Shown here one piece after another: positions 37,298 to 47,319 of a DNA stretch of 64,000 bases. This stretch comes from JAGPUQ01 sp963708735 (GTDB lineage Bacteria; Pseudomonadota; Gammaproteobacteria; Pseudomonadales; Porticoccaceae). The first letter of the stretch is position 1. Each line of letters opens with the position of its first letter. The notes beneath the pieces were generated by a model. It had not been told where the DNA came from and did no database searches. It saw only the letters and a list, made by a program, of their open reading frames with translations. Made by a program: the position numbers and the translations under genes. The stretch spans positions 1 through 64,000 of the forward strand of contig CAVPTW010000022.1 of NCBI GenBank assembly GCA_963708735.1, read 5' to 3'.

Positions 37298-38041
37298 TTA
37301 ATTCCCGGGGTTGGCAGCCTCCGCCTGGGTTGCGGTGAAAATCGTCCGGTACATGAGGTAGTAGCTGGCAGACAGCATCGGCATTACCACGAGCAGCCCG
37401 AGACCAAACGGAATCGCGCCCGCCAGCACCAGCAGTATGGCCAGCACACTCCACACCAGCAGCGCTAGCCAGTTTTTCATGGTCGCCGAGAGGCTGAGTT
37501 TCATGGCTTCGACTGGCGCCAGGCCGTCGAATCCGACCAGGGGCGTGGCGAACAGAAGCACAGCCGAAATCGCGACCAGCAGCACGGCCATCACAAGGAT
37601 CAGCAGTGCCCCCGCCACCACACCGATTCCGGAGCCCGTTGCCGCGATGAGGCCAAACGCCAGTCCCGCCGGTATCATGACGCAAAGCGTGCCTATCAGG
37701 GCAAGCACCCCGAGCAGTACCAGGCTGCCCATGCGCGGGTTCTTGAAGCCGGCGAACAGATAACCCACCGCAAGCGGATCCCCGGCCTCCAGCGCCTGAG
37801 CGCCCGAGAGTATCCCGAACACGAAAACATTCGCGAACAATGCCAGCGCAATGCCGCCAATAAAAGGTATGAGGTTGGCCACAAGGTAGATAACGACGTA
37901 GATCGCCGAAATCGCGATCCAGATTCCCGGCGCGCGCAAGAACAGATTCCAGCCGCCGCGCAGCCATTCCAGGGCCTGGTCGGTCGTCGCGAGATTGACG
38001 TGCGGTAGGTTGCGGTTTGCCGCGGGGTTGTCCGTTGCCAT
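37298..38041 (-). CDS. BPSS1780-family membrane protein
   Basis: A 247-residue integral membrane protein with six hydrophobic segments. After a polar N-terminus (VNLATTDQALEWLRGGWNLF) come helices such as WIAISAIYVVIYLVANLIPF and LLILVMAVLLVAISAVLLFA. The start QALEWLRGGWxLFxxxPxxW is typical of the BPSS1780 family of inner-membrane proteins with no known role. Convergent and flush with marR. Confidence 0.8.
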   Translation of the reverse strand: MATDNPAANRNLPHVNLATTDQALEWLRGGWNLFLRAPGIWIAISAIYVVIYLVANLIPFIGGIALALFANVFVFGILSGAQALEAGDPLAVGYLFAGFKNPRMGSLVLLGVLALIGTLCVMIPAGLAFGLIAATGSGIGVVAGALLILVMAVLLVAISAVLLFATPLVGFDGLAPVEAMKLSLSATMKNWLALLVWSVLAILLVLAGAIPFGLGLLVVMPMLSASYYLMYRTIFTATQAEAANPGN

Positions 38042-38155
38042 TTTTATCTTCTCCCTGAATGAAATGTCGTTTCAGTATGCCTCAGTCAGGCAATCGCAAA
38101 AAGTGCGTTTTGTCGCAGGATGGCCGCTGGCGAAGCACGGGGTGCCACCGGCGCA

Positions 38156-39739
<1,584 letters not shown>

Positions 39740-39742
39740 GGC

Positions 39743-40651
39743 TCAGTCCTGCGCCGTGCGCGGATCGAGGGCATCGCGCAGCCCATCGCCGAGAAAATTC
39801 AGCGAGAACAGCGTGAGTGACAGCGCGCAGCCCGGGAAAATCAGCAGCCAGGGATATTCCTCCATGGTTTCGGCGCCGTAGGAAATCAGCAGTCCCCAGG
39901 AACTTGCCGGTGGCTGGATGCCGAGGCCGAGAAAACTCAAAAACGCTTCGAGGAGCATCACGCTGGGAATCGTGAGGGTGGTGTAGACGATCACCGGGCC
40001 CAGCGTGTTGGGAATCAGATGGCGACGGATGATGGTCCAGCGCGACAGCCCGAGCGACACGGCGGCTTCGATGAACTCCTGCTGTTTGAGCGCCTGCACC
40101 TGGCCGCGCACGATGCGCGCCATGGTCAGCCATTCCACGGCGCCGATGGCGAGAAACAGCAGCAGGATGTTGCGCCCAAAAATGACCATCAGCAGGATGA
40201 TGAAAATCATGAAGGGCAAGGCGTAGAGAATATCCACCAGCCGCATCATCGCGGCGTCCACGCGCCCGCCGGCATAGCCTGCGATGGTGCCGTAGAGCAC
40301 GCCGATCACCAGCGCCACGCCCGTGGCCACCAGGCCCACCGCCAGTGAGATACGCCCGCCCCAGAGGATATGGGTGAGCATGTCGCGGCCCAGCGTGTCG
40401 GTGCCGAACCAGTGCGCTGCCGAGGGTGGTGCGGCGCCCAGCGCCAGATCCTGCGCCCGGTAATCGTAGGGGGCGATCCAGGGGGTGAGCACGGCGAGCA
40501 CGCACAGCAGGATCAGAATCGCCGCACCGGCCACTGCCATGCGATTGCGCTTGAGCCGCAACCAGGCGTCGCGCCACAGGGATACGCCTTCTTCCGCGTT
40601 CAAAAGCTCGGCTGGCAAGCGTTCAGCGGGCCACAATGCCTTGCGACTCAT
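39743..40651 (-). CDS. Peptide ABC transporter permease, OppC/DppC type
   Basis: A 302-residue inner-membrane permease with a long cytoplasmic N-terminus, helix AVAGAAILILLCVLAVLTPW, then APPSAAHWFGTDTLGRDML (the periplasmic HxxGTDxxGRD motif of DppC proteins). The EAA loop is EAAVSLGLSRWTIIRRHLIPN. ATG 40651 is set by the four-base overlap with the upstream permease gene. Confidence 0.95.
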   Translation of the reverse strand: MSRKALWPAERLPAELLNAEEGVSLWRDAWLRLKRNRMAVAGAAILILLCVLAVLTPWIAPYDYRAQDLALGAAPPSAAHWFGTDTLGRDMLTHILWGGRISLAVGLVATGVALVIGVLYGTIAGYAGGRVDAAMMRLVDILYALPFMIFIILLMVIFGRNILLLFLAIGAVEWLTMARIVRGQVQALKQQEFIEAAVSLGLSRWTIIRRHLIPNTLGPVIVYTTLTIPSVMLLEAFLSFLGLGIQPPASSWGLLISYGAETMEEYPWLLIFPGCALSLTLFSLNFLGDGLRDALDPRTAQD

Positions 40652-41586
40652 GCGGCGGGTTTCCGGTACTGGTGACGCAGGCGCGGATTCAGCCACACGG
40701 CGACGATATCGGCGAGCAGATTGAAGGCCACGATCAGCACGGCAAAGAACACTGTGGTGCCCATGATCATGGTGTAGTCGCGATTGAAGGCGGCCTGCAC
40801 ATAGAAACGGCCGAGCCCCGGAATCTGGAAGATGGTCTCGACCACGAAGGAGCCGGACAGCAGGCCCGCGAACGCAGGGCCGGCAAAGGCGACCACGGGG
40901 ATCAGTCCGCCGCGCAGGCCGTGCTTGACCACCACCACCCACTCCGGCAGACCCTTGGCGCGTGCCGTGCGAATGTAATCCTGCGACATCACTTCCAGCA
41001 TGCCGCCCCGGGACAGGCGCGCCACATAGGCGGTGTAGCCGGACGCGAGCGTGAGGGCCGGCAGGATTTTGTCGCCCGGCACATTGCCCCAGCCCGACAC
41101 CGGCACCCACTCGAGCCAGACGCCGAACACCAGCAACAGCAGCGGGCCGAGCAGGAATGACGGCAGACAGATGCCGATCATGGCGGCCGACATGGGCAGA
41201 TGATCCTGCGCCGTGTTGGGCCGCAACGCCGCGATCACTCCGGCCGCAGTGCCCAGCACCAGCGCGATCAACAGTGCGTACAGGCCGAGCTCGGCGGTGG
41301 TGGGCAGGCCGGAAAAAATCATCTCGTCGACGCTGCGCCCCGGGTAGCGAAACGAGGGACCGAAATCGCCGTGCAGCAGATCGCCCAGATAACTCAGGTA
41401 TTGCGCGGATATGGGCTGGTCGAGGTGGTAGCGCGCCTCCAGCGCCTTGAGCACTTCGGGCGGCACGGCCTTTTCGGCGCTGAAGGGACCGCCGGGCGCC
41501 AGCCGCACCAGAAAGAAGGTGACGGTGACCACGACCAGCAGGACCGGGATTGTTTGCAGCAGCCGATACAGAATGAAGCGCAGCAT
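40648..41586 (-). CDS. Peptide ABC transporter permease, OppB/DppB type
   Basis: A 312-residue six-helix permease beginning MLRFILYRLLQTIPVLLVVV. It has LAPGGPFSAEKAVPPEV, the LDQPISAQYLSYLGDLLHGD segment typical of OppB, and the EAA loop RTARAKGLPEWVVVVKHGLR. Forms the channel with the OppC-type protein. The binding-protein gene ends three bases before its start. Confidence 0.95.
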   Translation of the reverse strand: MLRFILYRLLQTIPVLLVVVTVTFFLVRLAPGGPFSAEKAVPPEVLKALEARYHLDQPISAQYLSYLGDLLHGDFGPSFRYPGRSVDEMIFSGLPTTAELGLYALLIALVLGTAAGVIAALRPNTAQDHLPMSAAMIGICLPSFLLGPLLLLVFGVWLEWVPVSGWGNVPGDKILPALTLASGYTAYVARLSRGGMLEVMSQDYIRTARAKGLPEWVVVVKHGLRGGLIPVVAFAGPAFAGLLSGSFVVETIFQIPGLGRFYVQAAFNRDYTMIMGTTVFFAVLIVAFNLLADIVAVWLNPRLRHQYRKPAA

Positions 41587-41589
41587 GGG

Positions 41590-43227
41590 TTAGTGGGCGG
41601 ACTCGAGATAGACCTGCTTGAACAGCGGATAGCCGAGCAGGTTGGGCGGCAGCCCATGCACGCTGGGCTGCAGCAGGTAATTGCGCGAGGAATAGAAAAT
41701 CGGAATCACCGGCATGGCGTCCATCAGGCGCGCCTCGGCTTCGCGAAACCAGGCGTAGCGTTGCTCCCGCGACAGCGCGGCGGGAGCCAGGCGCATGACC
41801 AGTTCATCGTAGCGCGGATCGCTCCAGCCGGTACGATTGTTGCCGCCATCGGTGACCCACATATCGAGAAAACTGTTGGGATCGACATAATCGCCGATCC
41901 AGCCGCCGCGGGCGATTTGATAATTGCCGTTGTTGACGCTGTCCAGGTACACCTTCCAGTCCTGGTTGTTGAGGGTGATCTCGATATTGAGCTCACGCTT
42001 CCACATTTGCTGGATGGCCACCGCCAGCTTGCGATGGCTTTCGCTGGTGTTGTAGAGCAGCTCGGTGGGCGGGAACCCGGCGCCGTCGGGATAGCCCGCT
42101 GCCGCGAGCAGGGCTCGCGCGCCCTGCGGATCGTAGGTGAAGCCCGGCGCCGCGGTATAGCCCAGGGTGTCCGGTGGCGTGAACGCGTAAGCCGGGAGCT
42201 GGCCACCCTTGGTGACGTGATCGACGATCTGCTGGCGGTCGATGCTCATCGCCAGCGCGCGGCGCACGCGGGGATCGGCGAGCTGCGGCACCCGGGTGTT
42301 GAAGCGATAAAAATAATTGCCCAGATAGGGCTCCACGCGCAGGAATTGGGGTGCGTCCTTGCGGTACACCGCGATCTTGTCGGGCGGCACCGAACCCGTG
42401 ATGTGCAGTTGCCCGGCGCGGAACATGCGCTCCTCGGTGGACACGTTTTCGACCGGGTAATAATCGATGGCGTGGAGTTTGACGTTGGCGGCGTCCCAGT
42501 AGGTCGGACTCTTCTCGACCACGACGATCTTGTTCAGCTCCCATTGTTTCAGCACGAAGGGTCCGTTGCCGACGAAATGTCCCGCGCGGGTCCAGGTGCT
42601 GCCGCGCTGCGTGGGATCGCCGTATTTTTCCAGCGTCGGCCGGTGCACCGGGAACATGCTGTAGTGATCGAGCAGCTGCAGAAAATAGGGCGTGGGATTG
42701 GCGAGGGTCACGCGCAGGGTCCGTGCGTCGAGCGCCTTGATGCCGACCTGATCGAAATCCTTCAACTTGCCGGTGGCATAGGCTTCGGCGTTCACAATCG
42801 GGAAATACATGTAGGCGTAGAGATTGCCGAGGCTCGGTTGCAGGGCGCGCCACCAGGACCACGAAAAATCCTGCGCGGTCACCGGATCGCCGTTCGACCA
42901 GCGCGCATTCGCGCGCAGATGGAAGGTGTAGATCAGGCCGTCGTCGCTGATTTCCCATCTTTCAGCGACACCCGGAATCGGTTCCAGTGTCGCCGGATCC
43001 TTCAGCACGAGTCCTTCGAGCAAGGCGATGATGATGTAGTTTTCCGGCAAGCCGGTGACGATATGGGGGTCGAGCTCCTGGGGTTCGGCGCCATTGCCCC
43101 AGTGCAGGATCTGGTCGCGGTTGCCGGCTTCGACGCGGGTCTCGCGACCGCCGCAGCCCGTCAGCGCCAGTCCGCAGAGCAGTGTCAGCAGCAGCCAGGG
43201 GCGGAGGGATCCGGTTTTCATAAGCAT
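41590..43227 (-). CDS. Peptide ABC transporter substrate-binding lipoprotein
   Basis: A 545-residue OppA-family binding protein with a lipoprotein signal (LLTLLCGLALTGC, acylated Cys about residue 25). It contains GAEPQELDPHIVTG and LVLKDPATLEPIPGVAERWE, ALSMxID-like AMSIDRQQIVDHV, and GGWIGDYVDPNSFLDMW, a hallmark of the oligopeptide group. ATG 43227 and 43221 are both possible; neither has a strong ribosome site. It is first in a four-gene importer operon for oligopeptides or murein peptides. Confidence 0.94.
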   Translation of the reverse strand: MLMKTGSLRPWLLLTLLCGLALTGCGGRETRVEAGNRDQILHWGNGAEPQELDPHIVTGLPENYIIIALLEGLVLKDPATLEPIPGVAERWEISDDGLIYTFHLRANARWSNGDPVTAQDFSWSWWRALQPSLGNLYAYMYFPIVNAEAYATGKLKDFDQVGIKALDARTLRVTLANPTPYFLQLLDHYSMFPVHRPTLEKYGDPTQRGSTWTRAGHFVGNGPFVLKQWELNKIVVVEKSPTYWDAANVKLHAIDYYPVENVSTEERMFRAGQLHITGSVPPDKIAVYRKDAPQFLRVEPYLGNYFYRFNTRVPQLADPRVRRALAMSIDRQQIVDHVTKGGQLPAYAFTPPDTLGYTAAPGFTYDPQGARALLAAAGYPDGAGFPPTELLYNTSESHRKLAVAIQQMWKRELNIEITLNNQDWKVYLDSVNNGNYQIARGGWIGDYVDPNSFLDMWVTDGGNNRTGWSDPRYDELVMRLAPAALSREQRYAWFREAEARLMDAMPVIPIFYSSRNYLLQPSVHGLPPNLLGYPLFKQVYLESAH

Positions 43228-43406
43228 CTCGTGGCGGCGCGCTGGCGCGGATGGTACCCGAGCCCGGGGATGGGGGAAAACGTGATCGGTCTCACGGCCA
43301 GCCAGCGGATTCGGTTGCACTCGATAGTGGTGCCATGGACAATGCTGTCGCAGCAGCGCGCAATCACCGCGCGCGGCGCCGGGACAACCTGCTCGCTGCT
43401 GCGGTT

Positions 43407-44258
43407 TCAGGGCGACCCGGCGCCCGCCACCGCTACGCGCGTGGTCTCGATGCGCGAGGCCCGCATGCCCTTGCCGATGTCCTTCATCTCACCGGCAAAG
43501 GTGAGGCAGAAGAGGGTTTTCAGATCGGCGCCACCCAGGGTGCAGGCCACTGCGCGGCGCGCGCCGGAGGAGATCACATCGGTGATTTCGCCGCCGTCGC
43601 GCACCCGCACGAAGGCGTTGTTGGCGAAGGCCGCCACCCAGATGGCGCCTTCTTCATCCAGCGTGATGCCATCCGGGGTGTAGTCGCCCAGATCGGCGAA
43701 TACCCGGTGCCCGCTCAGGGATCCGTCGGCTTCGATGGTGAAGGCGGCCAGGCGCTTGCCCCAGCTTTCTGCCACTACCAGGGTGCGGTTGTCCGGCGTC
43801 ACCACCGGGCCGTTGGGGAAATGCAGCCCATCCGCCACCACGCGCGCCTTGCCGTCCGGGGTCACCAGCACCAGATTGCCGGGCTTGAATTTGGCGCCGC
43901 CGAACAGGTCGTAGCCCATGCTGCCCACATAGGCGTTGCCGCGCCGGTCCACCACCATGTCGTTGATCTCGCCCTCGACCAGATGCGCGACGCTGGCGTG
44001 CGGGACCAGGCGGCCGTTCTCGACCCGCTGCAGGCTGCGGTCCTTCATCGACACCACCAGCGGCGTGCCGTCGGGCAGAAAGCCGATGCCGGACGGCCGA
44101 TTGGGTACCTCGACGCACAGCGCGCGCTCGCCCTGCTCGTTCAGCGTGTAGACCTTTTTGCCGTTGACATCCGAGACCCAGAGCTTCCCGAACCGCCAGC
44201 GCGGGCCTTCGAGAAACACGAAATCATCGGCAAGCACGCTGAGGACATGAGTGGACAT
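43407..44258 (-). CDS. SMP-30/gluconolactonase/LRE family protein
   Basis: A 283-residue six-bladed beta-propeller lactonase-type protein. Blade motifs are FLEGPRWRFGKLWVSDVNGK (metal-ligand Glu), RPSGIGFLPDGTPLVV, INDMVVDRRGNAYVGSMGYD and DGLHFPNGPVVTPDNRTLVV (metal-site Asn). YTPDGITLDEEGAIWVAAF supplies another ligand. Metal residues are present, so hydrolysis of a lactone or ester is plausible. ATG 44258 has GGAG eight bases upstream. It is divergent from the epoxide-hydrolase-like gene. Confidence 0.9.
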   Translation of the reverse strand: MSTHVLSVLADDFVFLEGPRWRFGKLWVSDVNGKKVYTLNEQGERALCVEVPNRPSGIGFLPDGTPLVVSMKDRSLQRVENGRLVPHASVAHLVEGEINDMVVDRRGNAYVGSMGYDLFGGAKFKPGNLVLVTPDGKARVVADGLHFPNGPVVTPDNRTLVVAESWGKRLAAFTIEADGSLSGHRVFADLGDYTPDGITLDEEGAIWVAAFANNAFVRVRDGGEITDVISSGARRAVACTLGGADLKTLFCLTFAGEMKDIGKGMRASRIETTRVAVAGAGSP

Positions 44259-44423
44259 GGCGATTGCTCCGGATTTGTTATGGGTATTGGCACAGAGCCT
44301 AAGCCAAATCATCCCGCGACCGCGACCGCCAGCGCCGGTCGAGGCATAAATGCCTCTGGCGCGGAATGAAAACCCGGGTCTAGACTCGGGCGGAATCGGC
44401 TTTTTTCACGCATCGACCATTGC

Positions 44424-44453
44424 CATGAAAATTGACATGAAAATTGACATAAA
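44424..44453. repeat. 12-bp tandem repeat upstream of a start codon
   Basis: Unit catgaaaattga occurs twice exactly and a third, partial time, ending just before the AAGGAG ribosome site of the following gene. Each copy supplies an out-of-use ATG in the leader. Confidence 0.85.
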
Positions 44454-44468
44454 TAAAGGAGATACACC

Positions 44469-44876
44469 ATGACCACAGCCAAATCGGCCATTGCCGCCAG
44501 CGATTTCAGCGCGCGCAACGAGCGCATCACGCGGGATTTCTTCAAGGCCTGGGAGCGCAAGGACGTGGATGCCATCGTCGCGGCCTTCGCCCCCGAGGGC
44601 ATCTACCACAACATTCCGTTCGCGCCCGTGAAGGGGCAGGCACAGATTCGCAAGGCGGTGGAGAAGTTTGTCGCCGCCGGCGACGACATGACGTTCGATC
44701 TGCTCCGCGTGGTCGTGGCGGGCGACACCGTGGTGACGGAGCGTGTCGACGGCTGGACCCACAAGGGCGAGCGTCGCTCGCTGCCGGTGATGGGGATTCT
44801 GGAGTTTGACGCCGCCGGCAAATTGACCGGCTGGCGCGAATATTTTGACGTGAAGACGTTTCAGGGTGCCGCCTGA
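44469..44876 (+). CDS. Limonene-1,2-epoxide hydrolase-like / SnoaL-fold protein
   Basis: A 135-residue NTF2-fold protein. Key features are RDFFKAWERKDVDAIVAAF and APEGIYHNIPFAPVKGQAQI. A VTERVDGW segment follows, then GILEFDAAGKLTGWREYFD; the D/R/D arrangement in these last two segments matches the catalytic triad region of limonene-epoxide hydrolases. The start has AAAGGAG seven to eight bases upstream. It may open epoxides of terpenoid-like compounds or be a related isomerase; the neighbouring lactonase would suit a terpene lactone route. Confidence 0.82.
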   Translation: MTTAKSAIAASDFSARNERITRDFFKAWERKDVDAIVAAFAPEGIYHNIPFAPVKGQAQIRKAVEKFVAAGDDMTFDLLRVVVAGDTVVTERVDGWTHKGERRSLPVMGILEFDAAGKLTGWREYFDVKTFQGAA

Positions 44877-45063
44877 CACCCGTAGGCAAATGCTCATTTC
44901 GTGACGGATAGGGATGCCGATCACACCGGGCTTGCGCGCGGGACAGCGGAGGTTCCGCGCGCGAACCGGCGCGATAACCGCCGGTTGAACAAGCACTGCT
45001 GTCACGCGCTCGTCACCCAGGCTGATTAGCGTGAGGGCTTCCTAACCATCGGGAGTCCCCACC

Positions 45064-46023
45064 ATGTTGCGATACCGCCGCCAATTATCCTTGACGCTGG
45101 CTCTGCTTGCCCTCGCCGCGCCGCTCCACGCGCTCGATATCCTCATTACCAACGACGATGGTCTTTCGGCCAATGTGCGGGCGCTGTATCAGGCGCTGCG
45201 CAGTGAGGGCCATCAGGTCATGGTATCGGTGCCCTGTCGCAATCAGAGCGGGCAGGGCGCGGCGCTGAATTTTCTGCGTCCGATCGGGCCACTGACCGCG
45301 GATTGTGTCGGCGGGATCGCCCAGGCCGGCGCCCCCGGCGTCGGCAGCGACGCCGGCGATCCCGATCTTCATTACGTCGATGGCACTCCGGTGATGGCGC
45401 TGCTGTACGGACTGGATCTGTTGGCGGAACCGCGCTGGGGTCGCCAGCCGCAACTGATCATTTCGGGGCCCAATGAAGGCAACAACACGGGCCTGGTGAA
45501 TCCCAGTTCCGGCACGGTCAACAACGCCGTCTACGGCATCAATCGGGGCATTCCCTCGGTTGCGGTCAGTGCCGATGACGATACCGCGAACAATCCGGTG
45601 CTCGCCGCTGAAACCGCGCAGATCGTGCTGAAGCTGGTGCACGAGCTGGAGCGGCGCGCCCCGAGGGACAGGGCGTTGCTTCCCGATGGCACTGGTCTCA
45701 ACGTCAACGTGCCGAGGTTCGCGCCCGGCACGAGCAACGGCTTGCCCTTTGCACGGGCGGTGGTCGGCACTTATTCCACGACGGCGCCGAAATTCGTCGC
45801 GAGCCTCGCCGCCGATCCGGTGGGCTCGGGGCTCGGCATTACCGCCGAGCTGCCCGGAATTTCGTTCGAGCCGATGGATGTGGCGACGGCGGAATCCAGC
45901 AGTGAAGCCTTGCTGATCGAGCAGGGCAAGATTGCGGTGAGCGTGATCGAAGGTAATTTTGGCGCCGGCCTCGTGGACAAGTCGCGAGCGCTGCTGCGCG
46001 TCAACGGCTTGTTCAGGCAGTGA
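45064..46023 (+). CDS. Exported SurE-family 5'/3'-nucleotidase-like protein
   Basis: A 319-residue SurE-fold phosphatase with an N-terminal signal peptide (LSLTLALLALAAPLHA). The SurE core starts immediately after it: LDILITNDDGLSANVRALYQ (metal-binding DD). It continues with VSVPCRNQSGQGAALNF, ISGPNEGNNTGLVNPSSGTV and GIPSVAVSADDD. Classical SurE is cytoplasmic and about 250 residues; this one is longer and exported, so it may act on periplasmic or external nucleotides or other phosphomonoesters. A bidirectional terminator follows. Confidence 0.88.
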   Translation: MLRYRRQLSLTLALLALAAPLHALDILITNDDGLSANVRALYQALRSEGHQVMVSVPCRNQSGQGAALNFLRPIGPLTADCVGGIAQAGAPGVGSDAGDPDLHYVDGTPVMALLYGLDLLAEPRWGRQPQLIISGPNEGNNTGLVNPSSGTVNNAVYGINRGIPSVAVSADDDTANNPVLAAETAQIVLKLVHELERRAPRDRALLPDGTGLNVNVPRFAPGTSNGLPFARAVVGTYSTTAPKFVASLAADPVGSGLGITAELPGISFEPMDVATAESSSEALLIEQGKIAVSVIEGNFGAGLVDKSRALLRVNGLFRQ

Positions 46024-46031
46024 CCATTTCC

Positions 46032-46073
46032 AGGTTACCTGAGGTTCGAGGTGACCTGAGGATTGCCAGGTGA
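46032..46073. repeat. 17-19 bp imperfect tandem repeat after surE-like gene
   Basis: Two units, aggttacctgaggttcg and aggtgacctgaggattgcc, plus a partial third, lie between the stop codon and the terminator hairpin. Confidence 0.65.
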
Positions 46074-46074
46074 A

Positions 46075-46110
46075 AAGACCGCCGACTGTTGCAGCCGGCG
46101 GTCTTGTTTT
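46075..46110. terminator. Bidirectional intrinsic terminator
   Basis: A perfect 10-bp stem (aagaccgccg with cggcggtctt, 11-base loop) is followed by gtttt on the plus strand and tttt on the minus strand. It serves the convergent surE-like and DAHP synthase genes. Confidence 0.85.
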
Positions 46111-46137
46111 GGTTCGGGATTCCCGGCTGTGCGCGTC

Positions 46138-47211
46138 TCAGCCCATGCGCCTGGGCAACACGGTCTTGAGCTTGTCGTGCATGGTGAGCAGCGCGCGTTC
46201 GGTGGTCGGCCAGTCGATGCAGGCGTCCGTCACCGATTTCCCGTAAACCATCTTGGCGCGATTCGCCGAGAGTTTCTGGTTGCCCGCCTCGATGTTGCTC
46301 TCGATCATCAGGCCGATGATGGACTGGTTGCCTTCGAGAATCTGATTGGTGACGTTTTCGATCACCAGCGGTTGCAGTTCGTGGCTCTTGTTGGAGTTCG
46401 CGTGGCTGCAATCCACCATGATGTTGGTGGACACGCCGGCCTTGCGCAGCGCCTGTTCGCACAGCGACACGCTCACCGAATCGTAATTGGGCTTGCCGTC
46501 GCCGCCGCGCAGCACGATATGCGCATAGGGGTTGCCGCGGGTCTTGATGATGGCGACGCGCCCCTCGCTGTTGATGCCGAGAAAATGGTGCGGCTTGGCC
46601 ACCGATTGCAGGGCGTTGATGGCCACCGTGAGGCCGCCGTCGGTGCCGTTCTTGAAACCCACCGCGGGGGTCAGGCCGCTGGCCAGTTCCCGGTGCGTCT
46701 GGGATTCGGTGGTGCGCGCGCCGATCGCCGACCAGGCAATGAGATCCTGCAAATACTGCGGCGAAATGGGATCCAGCGCTTCGGTGGCGGCGGGCAGGCC
46801 CAGCTCGGCGATGTCGCGCAGCAGGCGGCGGCCGATGTGCAGCCCTTCGTCGATGCGGAAGGAGTCGTCCAGGTGCGGGTCGTTGATCAGTCCCTTCCAG
46901 CCCACGGTGGTGCGCGGCTTCTCGAAATACACCCGCATCACGATGAACAGGCTGTCGGCCACCCGGTCGGCCAGCGCGCGCAGGCGCCGGGCATAGTCCA
47001 TGGCGGCGTCGACATCGTGGATGGAGCAGGGTCCGACCACGATCATCAGACGATGATTCTGGCGGTCGAGAATGCTCTGCACCGTCTCGCGTCCGCGCAC
47101 CACGGTGGCGGCAGCGGCGGGGGTCATGGGCAGATCCCGCTTCAGGTCGTCCGGCGTCAGCAGGACCTGCTGGGAATCGACATTGAGGTTTTCAAGGGCT
47201 TTTTCGATCAT
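46138..47211 (-). CDS. 3-deoxy-7-phosphoheptulonate (DAHP) synthase, AroG/F/H class I
   Basis: A 357-residue class I-alpha DAHP synthase, condensing phosphoenolpyruvate and erythrose 4-phosphate in the first step of the shikimate pathway. Motifs are MIVVGPCSIHDVDAAMDYA (metal Cys), MRVYFEKPRTTVGWKGLIND (active-site KPRT), ARTTESQTHRELASGL, VGFKNGTDGG and IMVDCSHANSNKSH. Length fits the E. coli-type enzymes, which are feedback-regulated; which amino acid controls this one is not clear. It stands alone between terminators. Confidence 0.95.
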   Translation of the reverse strand: MIEKALENLNVDSQQVLLTPDDLKRDLPMTPAAAATVVRGRETVQSILDRQNHRLMIVVGPCSIHDVDAAMDYARRLRALADRVADSLFIVMRVYFEKPRTTVGWKGLINDPHLDDSFRIDEGLHIGRRLLRDIAELGLPAATEALDPISPQYLQDLIAWSAIGARTTESQTHRELASGLTPAVGFKNGTDGGLTVAINALQSVAKPHHFLGINSEGRVAIIKTRGNPYAHIVLRGGDGKPNYDSVSVSLCEQALRKAGVSTNIMVDCSHANSNKSHELQPLVIENVTNQILEGNQSIIGLMIESNIEAGNQKLSANRAKMVYGKSVTDACIDWPTTERALLTMHDKLKTVLPRRMG

Positions 47212-47319
47212 TTGACTCGGTATTCCCGGCCGCCGCGCGGCTGCGATAGTGGCATGAGGGCCGCGAATTCTACTGTAATTCCCATGACGACGGGATGAAC
47301 GGATTGCGCCGCCGCCCGG

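Noticed and set aside
41200..43683. 827-residue plus-strand open frame opposite the peptide importer genes
   Set aside because: It is antisense to clear OppB- and OppA-type genes and has the Gly/Arg/His-rich composition of GC-rich shadow frames.
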